From the NCBI GenBank assembly GCA_902806565.1, contig CADCXA010000061.1, positions 62,001-126,000 of the forward strand: 64,000 nt of DNA. Reading direction: 5' to 3'. Within the stretch, counting starts at the first letter, position 1; each line of letters begins with the position of its first letter. The notes under the pieces are model-generated. The model made no database searches and was not told the DNA's origin. It saw nothing but the letters and a program-made list of their open reading frames with translations. Positions 37,398 to 48,615 of this stretch are shown here, piece by piece. The DNA comes from Hypoxylon rubiginosum (Eukaryota; Ascomycota; Sordariomycetes; Xylariales; Hypoxylaceae). Both the position numbers and the translations under genes were made by a program.

Positions 37398-39503
37398 CTA
37401 CGCCTTCGTGCTAGCTTTCTGCTTCTCAAGTTTTCTCCTCTTCGCCCTGAGCTTCTGGTCCTCTGCACTCTTCTTATTGTTGGTATACTGCATCTGCTCA
37501 AAGAGTCTTCTCTTCTTCTTGCTAAGCATTCCCTTTGCCCTTTCAATATCTTCCGCCTCTTCCTTGGCTTGCTTGGCCAGGCGCTTTTTCGCTTCCGCCT
37601 TGGCTTTAGTTTGGGATTAGAGGGCGTTTGTTTAATTGGTTTGCCCGTCAACTCCGCTTCAAGTTCCCGTTGGTACTGTAACTCAGCAGCCTGCTCGTCA
37701 TCTTCCGACTCGTCCGCAGCTTTCTCGTTCTCTGAGAAGCCTCCGAATGAATCGTTATCGCCGTCTTCATCCTCTTCATCGTCAGACCGGGCAATATCCA
37801 TGCCATCAGCTGCGCCTTCTATCCTCTTCACGGCAAGGCTGTCGTCCGCCTCCTCTTCATCTTCATCCACTTCTTCTTCGCTATCCTCTAATGCTTCACC
37901 CTCAGTTTGTTGGTCTTCCAACGGCATTGTCGGGTCGTACGCTCCCTGCGTGCTTTGCACGAATGGACTCAAATGTGGCGGCAATTGAGTACCGGGGGCG
38001 TAAAGGTCTGGTCGTTTCATTTCCCCGTCGTTGATACTATCCCAAACCCACTGCGGTTGCACGTAGATTCGGCCCGGCATCCTCTGGTTTGCCGCAAGTT
38101 TCTGAGCTGTCTGGTTGTCTTCGCCATCGCCATCTTCTTGCATAGCGGCCTGTATTACCGGACGATCGACGATTTGATGTGTGATAGATGGGTCGCGCTC
38201 GTTAGTGGTGTATGCGCCTTCACCCAACGTAGCATCCCATCCGATACGCTTGCAGCCGAAAGCACGAATAATGAACTCTAGTGGCTGTCTTGGTGCTTCA
38301 CGAGACAGATAAAATGTGCAGTTCGCAAAAAGAGACTCGGGATCGCTTCCTGAATGGCTGGGCTGGGGTAGAACATCACCACCCGGCGCAGCGGGCTCGA
38401 ACTTATCGATCCCATCGGTCGGCTCATCCTCGTCCGCTTCGGTTTCGATGCGATCTCCGTCAACTTCCGTCTCTCTCATCTGTCGGATGAGCTTGTTCAC
38501 TTCAGCCTGTGTTTTCGGGTCTGGTCCCGCTTCCGTCTCGCCACTTGTTAATTGAGCCGGGGTTTCCTCTGAACTAGTTAAGAGGTTACCCTCGAGCTTG
38601 AAAGCGCCAAGCTCGCCGGCCTCGTCATCCATAGCCTGGTCGAACTTGGGCGGGTACTTCAACCCAACAGATGTGTATAGTCGGAAGTTAATGAAACCCA
38701 AAAGAGTCATGTAGAATTCCACGAATGTGCCCATGATCCTGAAGTCCACGTCTCCTACAACCCTCTGGTTGAACTTGTAGGGAGCAAGCCATAGAATATC
38801 TTCGCCTTGAATACTCGCCTGGTAGTAGATACCCTTGATAGAGAGGAAAGACTTGCGCAAGCTTTGGGAGACGATCAGGTAATGTTGGAACTCGAGGCAA
38901 AGTCGTTCGCATCGCGCAATCATCTTAGCAGGGACGGTAGATGTAGACGGGAGGTTGGCGAAGAGGAAAAGCATAGAGAGGCAGTCGTCAAGATCACGGA
39001 GGGCATCGACAAAGGTCGGATACCGCTCTCGGATGACATGATCGAGGGTATATCGCGGTTTACCCGTCTTCTCAGGTTTCGAAGAGTTCTTTTCGAGTCG
39101 GCTCGCATCGCCGACGTCTCCACGACCTAGCGCCCTAGATATCTTCTTCTCAAGAGCCTTTTGCTCTCTGAACTTCTGTAATAAGGGTTCGTGCAAAAGG
39201 TATTGGATGTCCTTGGCGTAGTAAAAGGTAGTCGAGGCGGTGGCACTCTTGGAGGCCTTCTTCCTGCTTCTAGGTTCTCTCGGGAAGATACTAGATTTTA
39301 CGTTAGCATGTAGTCAATTGGTGCAACTCGGAGAAGAGCTGCGTAGTCGCAAAATAGCAAAGTCACAAAGCAATTCCTTACCCTTTCCAGATGCATAGCT
39401 TTCGAAAGTCGGGAAGACTGATCTGTAGTTTCTTCACAGCTTGTGTCCGGGTAATGTAGTTTTTGGCATTTCCAGCCTCGCCCTTCTTCTTTATTCTGCC
39501 CAT
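37398..39503 (-). CDS. NOP7: Pescadillo homolog NOP7, with one homopolymer frameshift
   Basis: Exon 1 is 39503-39382 (starts [20 protein letters not shown]), the intron has a GTAAGG donor and TAG acceptor, and exon 2 starts at 39290. The Pescadillo N-terminal domain includes [18 protein letters not shown]; a BRCT domain follows near [16 protein letters not shown] through [11 protein letters not shown]. An acidic stretch and a basic coiled-coil tail complete the family layout. NOP7 works with Erb1 and Ytm1 in the PeBoW complex for 27S pre-rRNA processing and 60S assembly. At 37610-37612 a TTT run on the plus strand is one base short of the expected frame. As given, the frame runs on to 37310 with an unrelated tail; the conserved tail ([18 protein letters not shown] ... 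EKQKASTKA) lies in the next frame and stops at 37398. The gene is essential in yeast, so an error in this sequence is likelier than a dead gene. Confidence 0.92.
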
Positions 39504-40066
39504 TGTTGCGACTCGGGTTGAATCGCTTGCCTTCTTGTTGTGTGTTGAATTTTTTAATTCTACCAACCAAGTATCGACAGTAGGCAGTAAACCAAAGCTT
39601 TAGAGGGGCCAATAACTTTTTTTTTTTTTTTTTTCCCTTCTTGCGATTAGAAATTGCCAGCCTTGACCGCTTTCTGGGGTCCGGCACTAGGCGTAAATCA
39701 CTCTAGTCTTAATATCGATAAGGATAAGGCCAGCGACGTGGAATTGGAACTTGCAAGGGTCCGCAGACCGTCCCTTGCCATTTTACCTGCAAAGCGTAAA
39801 GCGTGTTAAGCGTGTGCAGCTAGAAGGAGCCAAGAAAAAGACACAGGACAGTTTTGAAAGTTGAAGTCGACCATTCTTCCCCCAATTTTAAGAATACGAG
39901 ATACAAGAAACGAACAGCGAAAGAAACGTCGAACCCTCGATCTCTCGAACTCTCTGCCAACTACAACTACAAGAGGCAAAAGTGCCCAAGTCGAATCAAG
40001 CCATCGTATCTCGAGTACCAAGTAACCAAGTAACCACCTGGCCCTTGTCGACGATGGAATTGCATT
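39504..40066. other. Bidirectional promoter between NOP7 and PIG-U
   Basis: The flanking genes diverge from this 563-base space. A run of about eighteen T lies near 39617-39634. No open frame of interest. Confidence 0.65.
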
Positions 40067-41464
40067 ATGAACCGCGGTAAAATGCATTTCCAGGGGACAG
40101 CCGGTCTATACGCCGCCGCCGCTCTGCTGCGACTACTTCTATTCGCTTTCTTCCCTGGACTTCCCGAGCTGCTGACAGCTCGTGTCGAGATCTCGACACC
40201 TGTGACAAGCTTCAAGAGATGTAAGACAGACACTTTTGCATACTTACTCGTTTTGACCGGAAGCTCATCTTCTCTCTATAGTACAAGAAGGCTTGTTCCT
40301 GTATAATCATAATGTCTCGCCTTATGATGGCGGCGTGTACCACCAGGCGCCATTACTTCTGCCACTCTTCTCGCTACTCCCAGACCCGTCGACATACCCC
40401 ATATTCACATACCTGCTATACATCATAGTCGACCTACTTAGCGCCAATGCGCTTTACAAGATCGCCGAGTCAGGGGAAGCAAGCGCCTCGAGACTCTTCA
40501 CTTCAGCTCGCAAGGAAAGGAGATGGAGCGGTTACATTGTTGCGGCTCTGTATGATCATAACAATTCCAGAAACTTGAGAGTTCTTTGCTAACGGATCTC
40601 CCACGTAGCTTCCTCTTTAACCCCTTTACGATCGCAACGTGCATGGCGCGGCCTACCAATGTCTTTACCACTTGCGCCATTCTACATGCCGTAGCAAAGG
40701 CGATAGCCGGCAACCCCTTTACCGCCATGCTGGCCCTCTCGTTCGCGACTTATCTCTCCATGTATCCCATCTTACTCCTGCCGCCACTAATACTACTCGC
40801 CTACGACCGACAATTTGTCTCGAAGAGAGCATCCTCTCTTCTACAATTCGCAGGTATCAACGTCATAGCAGTTGCGTTCTGCCTTTCGGCTTTATTCTTG
40901 GGATCTTACCTGCTGACGGGGTCTTGGGAATTCGTCACCTCGACATACGGCATTCAGCTAACCCTAACTGACCTCACTCCCAATGTCGGCCTGTGGTGGT
41001 ATTTCTTTGTCGAGATGTTCGACAGCTTCCGCGCCTTCTTCCTCGCCGTATTCTGGCTGCACCTCTCGTGCTACGTAGGCGGGCTCTCGATCCGCATCCG
41101 CCTGCAACCACTAGCCGTGCTCACAATCCTCGTGGGCATCTTCGCCATCTTCAAACCCTATCCCAGCATCGCCGACACCACCCTATTCCTCGCTATGGTG
41201 CCACTGTTCAGGCACGTGTTTCCGCTCATGCGGTACACATTCTTCGCGGCCTCTACGATACTCTACTCCACGTTCCTAGGCCCCGCCTTTTACTACCTCT
41301 GGATCTACGCCGGCAGCGGGAACGCGAACTTCTTCTACGCCATAACGCTCGTATGGAGTCTAGGCCAGAGTTTACTGGTCAGCGATTTGACGTTTGCCAT
41401 ACTACGGGACGAGTGGGAGGTTGAGCGCCCCGAGATGGTAGGGAAGGAAATCCGACAGATCTAG
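40067..41464 (+). CDS. GAB1: GPI transamidase subunit PIG-U
   Basis: Three exons, 40067-40220, 40282-40549 and 40609-41464, give 425 residues; introns are 61 and 59 bases with donors GTAAGA and GTATGA. The protein is strongly hydrophobic with many membrane segments. Typical PIG-U blocks are VSPYDGGVYHQAPLLLPLFS after the first membrane helix, NPFTIATCMARPTNVF, and LTPNVGLWWYFFVEMFDSFR. PIG-U (yeast Gab1/Cdc91) sits in the ER GPI-transamidase complex with Gpi8, Gaa1, Gpi16 and Gpi17 and helps present the GPI lipid. An in-frame Met six codons in is an alternative start. It diverges from NOP7. Confidence 0.93.
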
Positions 41465-43088
41465 TGATTCGTGTTGTGATAGCCTGGCTCATACCAGCAT
41501 TGTAGGATTTGCGGAAGAAACGCAGTATAGACTCTGTCTGAGCAGAAATAATTAGACTACATCATGAATATCATAGTAATACAAAACTCGAAAATGAGAT
41601 ACATCTATTCTCTTATCCTTAATAGATTCCCTCAGTGAACTCACAGTTTGGTAGACTAGCTAATAGTTCTAGTTCGCATACCTTTTAGGGGTATGTATTG
41701 AATAGCGCTGAAGCAGTCAACTTGCATGGGCTTGTCCGAGCTCGATGTCCAAAAGGCAGCTACCAACCTTTGAACGCGTCTATAAGCTCAAGATAAGGAG
41801 ACCGATGTTTTGATAAACGAAGAGGATAGGAGCTAAACAAGAAAATGGAAAAGGGGTAGCATAAGGAAAATTGCAAGGCGGGCTCCGAGAATGTCCTACT
41901 TGCTCTTCATTTGACTAACCAGCACGTTCTGCACATACTCTACCCAATCTCTCCACCAATAGGTGTTGGATATGCGAGGTAAGAGGGAGATATAGTGGAA
42001 TGAGCAATCACGGTGAAGGTAAAAGCTCTACCCAAATTCCCAAAGAGCCAGTGTAGGTCAAGTGATAGGAAACTGCCAAGACGGCGAGGAGACCTCAGGA
42101 TCTAACAGCCAATTAACTCAAAGATATCTAGATAGCTACAAGATAGACGCTTGAAGCTAGTCCCGAGACTTGAGGTAGGTGCGATATAACGCTTTACAGG
42201 TGGCACATAAACAGATGCAGAAAGCGTGTGTACCTACGATACGAGCCCTATAGCTTAGCACGAGTATAAGAACTGCCTTGTATTGTTCCGATACAATAAC
42301 TACCTACCGATGGCATCAGACCATGTCATGGACTGGAAGACGCTAAGGTATATTCGATACTGACTAACGTTTACGCAGGACATTTACTAGTAGTTGGGCT
42401 ATCGGAACGCTCTAGACATATCCTGTAAGTAATTTGCTAAAAAGATTATTACTCTGTCTTTGAAATAGGAGCATGAATAGATCAAGGAGCATTCCTTCCT
42501 CTTCCGCCGCTGATCGGGATCTTCCTCTACTCCAGCTCCTCATCATGAGATGTGTGCGAAAGGAGTGATGGATCTATCAACTGAATTCCCATACGCATAA
42601 CTTTCCAGTCTTAGCTACAGTGTGGGATTCCTATCTTGTCTAGTCTGAAACATTTCGCTTCATATGGTTTGAGCGAGCTTTTCGTTCGAGGAGAGCCCAA
42701 TATCTCACTCATCTCTAGTACCTAGACAGCTCCGTGAATGAACAGGGGTAGGCATCTTGTGAATTGTGGTATCTCAGACTCGAATACTTAATGTCCCCGG
42801 TTCCAGTCGCGACCTTGCTATCTTAATTTACGCCACGAGTGTCCCGTACCTCTTCACGGGGCAGTAGACGGCCGCAGGTAGGTAAGCTTAGATAACCAAC
42901 TACAATCAAATCCGAGCTATGCAGTCTCCTGTTGATGAATAGAGTTCAGTACCTATATGGATAAGGTACACCCTCTCCCAAGACGCGGCACTGTCCGAGC
43001 ATTTAGGCCTTGGCTCGGGTTAGAAAGGCATATATTAAACAATGACATATTAGGTATCCCACGATATGGCTAGGCGGGTACAACCGTT
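41465..43088. other. Intergenic region, no gene seen
   Basis: This 1.6-kb stretch between PIG-U and the tRNA-like locus contains no open frame of 60 codons on either strand and no motif I recognise. Composition is normal, so it is not part of the RIPped block. Confidence 0.6.
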
Positions 43089-43198
43089 CCTCGGATGGCC
43101 GAGTTGGTTTGGCCTAGCGGATATTATCTTAAAAACTACCCTTAAAAGTATGGTTATGAATATCCCTAGGCGCTGGGGTTCGATTCCCCAGGCGGTCA
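43089..43198 (+). tRNA. tRNA-like gene, type II, possibly a pseudogene
   Basis: An A box TGGCCGAGTTGG (43096-43107) and a B box GGTTCGATTCC (43177-43187) match the Pol III consensus exactly, and a T5 terminator follows near 43206. GGCCGAG and the T-arm TGGGG/CCCCA suggest a leucine or serine tRNA. The expected acceptor strands (cctcgga and ggcggtc) do not pair, and no standard anticodon stem can be drawn. Instead CCTAG-C-GGATATT (43113-43125) pairs with AATATCCCTAGG (43159-43170) in a 12-bp helix with one bulge, around a 33-base loop containing CTTAAAA. The interior could hold an intron; the anticodon is not assigned. It lies downstream of the SAM37 3' end. Confidence 0.5.
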
Positions 43199-43286
43199 AC
43201 TTTCCTTTTTCTTTGTTCATTCACTTTTTATTACCCTTTTCATAGGTATACTATATTATTTATACCCCTATCTAGGCGGAAAGCCG

Positions 43287-44683
43287 TTAGCTTGCTCCCA
43301 CACGGGCAGCCCTTCTAATATCGATCCTATCTCGCCAAACTGGCGCAGTCCGGTTTTGTCTCTGGCCGGCTCGAAGCGATGCGTGCTCGCGCCCAACAAG
43401 CGGCAGCGCCCTGAAGAGCGCAACAGCACCTAGGGCTGCCGCCACGCTGCTGACGACGGCTCCCCCGACGGCGACGATCAGCTGAGAAGGATCCTTCGCG
43501 CTCTCGTCATCCCCTCCCCGGCTGCTACTGTCCCCCACGCCGCCTCTGCGCCACCTAGCCCAGCTGTCCCCAACGCCCGGGACGGCCTCCAGCGATCCTT
43601 CCGCGAACCGACCAATCACGCCCAGCACCCCTCGCGGTGCGGCTGGCTCCTGCCAGACTATATCATCCTCCTGGGTGGCGCGCCCGCAGGATCGCCTCAG
43701 CTCCCCCAAGAACGCGACTAGGCGCGGGTAGGATTTCTCTAGGGCGGTCTTGAGGATGGGGTGCGGCGTGCGCACGCGCATCAGCTGCAGGTAGCCGTAC
43801 GCGAGGAAAGTCGAACGACGACGGCTCGTCGCCGTCCCGCAGGAAGAACCGCTTGGCCCCTAGCGCCTCGTCCAGGACCGAGCAGAAGTCCTCGGCGAGG
43901 TGCTGCAGCCGGATCGCGGCCGCGTGCTCGGGCTGCAGGGCCCGGCTGGGGCCCAGACGCTCCCGGAGCCGGAGGAACCCGGTGGAGGTCGTTTCGGCTA
44001 GCGATTGGGAAGAGGAAGAGGAAGAGGAGGCCTCCGCGTCTACTTCGGCCGCGAGGTGGACGACGCCCAGGTGCGCGGCCTTGTCGATGGCGGCGGCGCG
44101 GATGGCCGGGGGCACGGTCCACGTGAGCGGGAATCGGAGTAGCGATGAGTAAGCGGGCCGGGTCACGTCCACCCACGCGCTTGGGGAGACGTAGAGGGAC
44201 GTGGCGACCAGGCCGGCGCCGCGTGTCGCCAGGAACGTGGCGTACGCCAGGGAGTCAGCCTTCTGCAGCGGTGTGAGGTCATCGTCGATGGACAGCCGCC
44301 CGCATCCGGTAAGGTACGAGACGATGTTAGCGTATCCAGAAGTCCAGGTACCTCCGTGGTTCAAGGCGGGGAGGTGGTCTGCCCCCAGTGTGTTTGATCA
44401 GCTGCCAATCCTTTACATGATGTCTGGGGAAGTATGGTCCTTTTTTTCTTCTTCCCCACGCGTGCCAACACGGAAGATCACGAGATCGTCTTTTTTGATT
44501 AGGGAGGATCGGGGATGGGGGGCGGGCCTTACAATCTGGGCTGACAGCAGCGTCATTGCTGGCGATTAGGGTCCAATCTTCGCGGGGAACGAAGTGACGG
44601 AAGCATGCAATGGCGCCTAGGCACTCGGGATCGATGGAGTCGAGGCCGAACGCAGGACCCCAAACATGTAGTTCCAACGCCAT
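43287..44683 (-). CDS. SAM37: SAM37/metaxin-like sorting and assembly subunit, with one frameshift
   Basis: Exon 1 (44683-44533) starts MALELHVWGPAFGLDSIDPE; exon 2 starts at 44378 after a 154-base intron (donor GTAAGG, acceptor CAG). The joined product would be 413 residues. The N-terminal half has the Tom37/metaxin thioredoxin-like pattern including LPALNHGGTWTSGYANIVSY. The C-terminus has a membrane helix (LIVAVGGAVVSSVAAALGAV) expected for the outer membrane anchor. The SAM complex (Sam50, Sam35, Sam37) inserts beta-barrel proteins into the mitochondrial outer membrane. At 43807-43809 an AAA run on the plus strand carries one base too many: the frame switches between SSFDF and LAYGYLQLMRVRTPHP. 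An alternating pattern of Ser codons gives a serine run mid-protein. Homopolymer sequence error is the simplest explanation. Confidence 0.88.
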
Positions 44684-46600
44684 TGAGGGATGGGTGGTCC
44701 ACTGGTGGGTGGTGGGTGGCTGAGCGGTCGTGTCCCGGATTCTCAGCACAGGGCTTCGGGAACACGTCGGCCGGGTTGCGGTAAGGTCAATAAACGCTAT
44801 GCGATTACTCTCCGCTATCCAATCAGATAGGTAGGATTATATGTACGGCCGTAACGGTTCGTAGCTCAGCCGTGAGGCATTGCCAGAGTACACTACAGAG
44901 TCTGTAACCGAGCAATTTGACGACAGCTTCTCGCACGAAAAAGGGACAGTTCCAGTAGTCAGTCCCACACTCCAGGTTCGGATGCTCGGATTGTGACCAA
45001 AACCTCGCGGACAAATTTGATCCAGGAGCGTGATTTGAAGATCTCGATATCCGATTGGAGTTGGGAGTTTCAGTCGATCGGTGTTCGTCCTTGGGTTATG
45101 GCTTACTGTATCTCGGCTGTCTGGCCCGTCTGACTGGTCCGTCTGCCTGTCTGGCTGAAAAAGGCCTGTAGATCCTGATCGCATCTCGGAAAATCATCCC
45201 CAGGTTGGTTATCGCTTCGTTTCAGGGTCCAGTGCACGTGGTGATAAGCGCAAATGACCTTAGCGACCCTTGACGTCACTCACGCCTTGATTCTTATTGG
45301 CTGACTGCCTCTTTCAAGGTACAACCCCTTGGTACTGAACGATATCAAGGCTAGGCAAGGCTATTCTCGGTAAAAATTTCATATCGCCTCAATTCCCCAA
45401 CTCCAATCTAATCCATCACCAAAAAACTTGCCAGCATTCTTCCACTTCCCTTGTAAACTGTAAGTATCTATTCGCCTCCCCCTGATGATCCAGGGGGTGG
45501 CAAAAAAAAAAGTAGTTCAATATTAGGACGGGACGAAACGTCAAATTTTTCAGACGGCTACGCTAATCTAAAAAAGAAGTATGTGCGAAACGGGTCCTAC
45601 GCACGAAACATGTAGAAACAAAATTGACGAGAAAAAAAAAAGCCGGCCCTACCGCAAATTTGCATTGAAACAGCCGGCGGGAAGAGATGGTCGACCTACT
45701 ATTCGGCCTCCTATAGGACCTAGCTAATAAGTCACCGCTTGCCCGACGCTGCTAAAAACAGGAATGCCTGATACTATGTATTAGACCCGGTTGGGGTTTT
45801 GTTTAACTTGGAACAGAGACGCGAGCGACTCATAGATTAGACCTTGTCTGCCGGCTCTAGACGTTTCCGTCTAGGCTCGGGGCGGTGGCACGAGGAGGTA
45901 CAGTACTTTGCACATATTTCTCGATGGCTAACGATCCAGATGAGAGAAAGTAGAGGAATGGAGGGGTTAGAAAAAGGAGGGGGAGAAATGAGAGGCGGCC
46001 ACGTTTCTAGAAGACCCGAACATCGTGCGATCTTGAAAAATTAATCTGCCATCTGCGTAGGTGTCTAACCAGAATCGAAGTATTCCTGCATCCATGTTCT
46101 CGTGCGGAATGGGGTCACAGGGGGTTTACAGTCACAGGGTCTGTTTTTTCTAATGTATCTTATTTCGAATTTGAAATAGACTTCATGATACTGGTGCGTC
46201 TGCATATTAGGCTTGCTTTGGTTGCATATGTTGAGATTAGGTATCTTGGAAACCTGGTAGATGCTGTAGGGCGAAAGGGGGGAGAAAAGGGGAGAAAAAA
46301 GGGGGGTCGATAGGGCGGGCTTGTGAAAATTCCGCCCCACTCCCACTCCGCTTAGCCCGCCGCTCGGCGCTGCGCTCCGTCTTCTTCGTCACGGGATGCG
46401 GAGTATTCATTCTTTTCAATGTGGTAGTTCGTCCAACGGTCTTTTTCGGATATCGGCATGTGATCTGTGATCTATTAGGTGTTGTCCTACCTAGCTGCTG
46501 TACCGTTTCCATTCTAATAGGATATTAATAAAAAAAAGGAAGGGAGAGAAACACATCAGCTTATGGGAAGCTACTGTCTTACTATCTGACAGGAGCGAAA
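44684..46600. other. 5' flank of SAM37 and adjoining non-coding DNA
   Basis: The region upstream of SAM37 has no supported gene. A splice-donor-like GTAAGTATCT near 45,460 follows a pyrimidine-rich stretch and could belong to an untranslated leader on the plus strand, but no coding exon follows that I can recognise. Confidence 0.45.
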
Positions 46601-48501
46601 GGAGTGGTCGGTGAATCCTTTCAACGACGTAAACCCTAAGTTCTCCTTACGTCCAGGTGATGAGGGATGAGGGATAAGGCAGCGGTGCGCCGGGCCGCTC
46701 TAAATGCCCTCGCGAGTCGTGACCGACAGTTCAACTAAGGTTAAAGAAGTTTGCTCTGCTGAATTAGTTTCCTTCGTATACCTACGAGTCATATTAGCTC
46801 CCATCGCACCAGTTACACCACCGAGATACCAAACATAGCAACTCTAATCATCCGTTGCTTGCTGTAGCCAACCCATGCGCCTGGTACGTGGGCGGTCTAA
46901 CATCTGGTGTAGCTAGCGACGGGAACTTTCGCGCGCTAGAATCGTTGACATGAGCCTAACGGAGCGGCCTGCGCTCCGTTTCTTCTCGTTACACCGTTAT
47001 CGCCGAATCACGACGAGCCAGCATGATGCCATGATGTAAGGGATGGAGATGCTGGACGACCGCGACAGCCCCTCTCTTCTTTGTCCTCCTCCCTAGCGGG
47101 CCGAGAGCGAGCCGCAGGCATGTAATTTTGAACCGGAGCTTTGGGTAGAAACCTTCGGGCTTTGATACCTCAAGTTCCCTTTTTTTTAAACTCCTAGCCA
47201 GTCAGTTAGCCCTTCTTCACCGACTTTGCAATTTTCCCTTGCGCCCATCGCTGCTACAAGAGAGCAATGACTCGCGTCACAATCGGCTAGGGAGCCCAGC
47301 GTGGGGCACTACTCGAGAATTACCCATTTTGGGTAACCAAAGCGTCTAGACTTTCTAAACTCCATAGGAGTTGGGCGCTGGTGCGCAATTCTGAGCCAAG
47401 ACATAGGAACGGAGCACTTAGACGAACTTTGGACAGATGAAGTTGTGTGTGAAGAATTGCCGTTAAGGACAGTTTTGATTACAATATGACTATTCAATGC
47501 AATTGTGCAATAGTAAGAGTGTAGGTAAAAATAGTTTCAGTTCGTATCATTGCGATGGGCTGCTCAAGTGCAAGTTTCCCCCGGTATCATTCCTTTGGTT
47601 GTTCCGTTCAACCAACCCCCAAGTAACCCCGTTCCCGTTGTCATGAAATTCTGCCTTCATCCTTCCCGTGGGGGTATCCAGCGCACGCGAAGCCATCCCA
47701 AGTGAGGGACGCCCTGGCAGTGCTATCTCTATAGGTACAGTTGATGACGTTAAAAACGAGGAAATTCCGTTAACACCCGGCGATCATCAGACCCCTTTAT
47801 CCCATCCCAAAAAGCAATATTGACCTCCTCTCCCATGCATGGATGTCGAATGACCGAAATATTAAATGTTGTATCCCGTAGAAAGTACAGATCGAGCGTC
47901 CCGGCCAATGATCAGAGAATGTATGACGTATTATCCTATGAGCCAGCTCTCAAGGGGGTCGCGCAGAGACGAGTGTTATGTGTATGTGACAGGCGAGGCA
48001 GAACGGGAAGATTGATGAGCATTTTCGACGATGTGGTACGTTGGCGGCTTCATGGGTGGCATGGGTGATGCTGCAATACGCCGTTGATTAATATCGATGC
48101 AGGGTTCGTGCAGGTGTCCGCCGCGAACGAGCAGACGTTGCAGCAGATGCCAAGGCCGGAAGGAGAAATTATATGGGCGTGCATGGGGGGATGCGACGCC
48201 GCAACAACTGCAATCACTTGCATACCCGAAATGCGCTGTTAGATGAGAGTCGAGAGCTGAAGATTGGAGATTGGAGAAGGCCAGAGTAAAAGGAAGCGGA
48301 ACCCTAGGATATTCCCCCGGATGACATGTCGTCCGATGATCATCTGTCGCCCCGATAGCCTGAATCCTATTCCTTGCTGCTGCTGCTGTTGCCGCTGCTG
48401 CCTTGGAGGTTCACGATGTCCTCCATTTCGATTCGATCAGTTGCTGGTATTTGATAGACGAGTCAAGAAGACTCGAGTAAGGTAGACGAATACCCGCCGG
48501 C

Positions 48502-48615
48502 CTAGCCACTCTTGGGCAGAGGAGGCAGAGGCCGGCTGGGCGGTGGACCCGGGCATGGCGGAAGCTGAGAAGGGCGTTGCGAAGACATATCGAACTCTGG
48601 GGAAATAGCGGCCAT
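48502..48615 (-). CDS. Possible 37-residue proline-rich peptide
   Basis: The frame begins MAAISPEFDMSSQRPSQLPP and ends PLPPLPKSG before TAG. The start context caaaATGg is good, and a TATATATA-type stretch lies about 30 bases upstream on this strand. It is proline- and serine-rich with no other feature. It might be a short gene, an upstream frame of a longer leader, or the first exon of something I did not trace. Chance is possible at this length. Confidence 0.25.
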   Translation of the reverse strand: MAAISPEFDMSSQRPSQLPPCPGPPPSRPLPPLPKSG

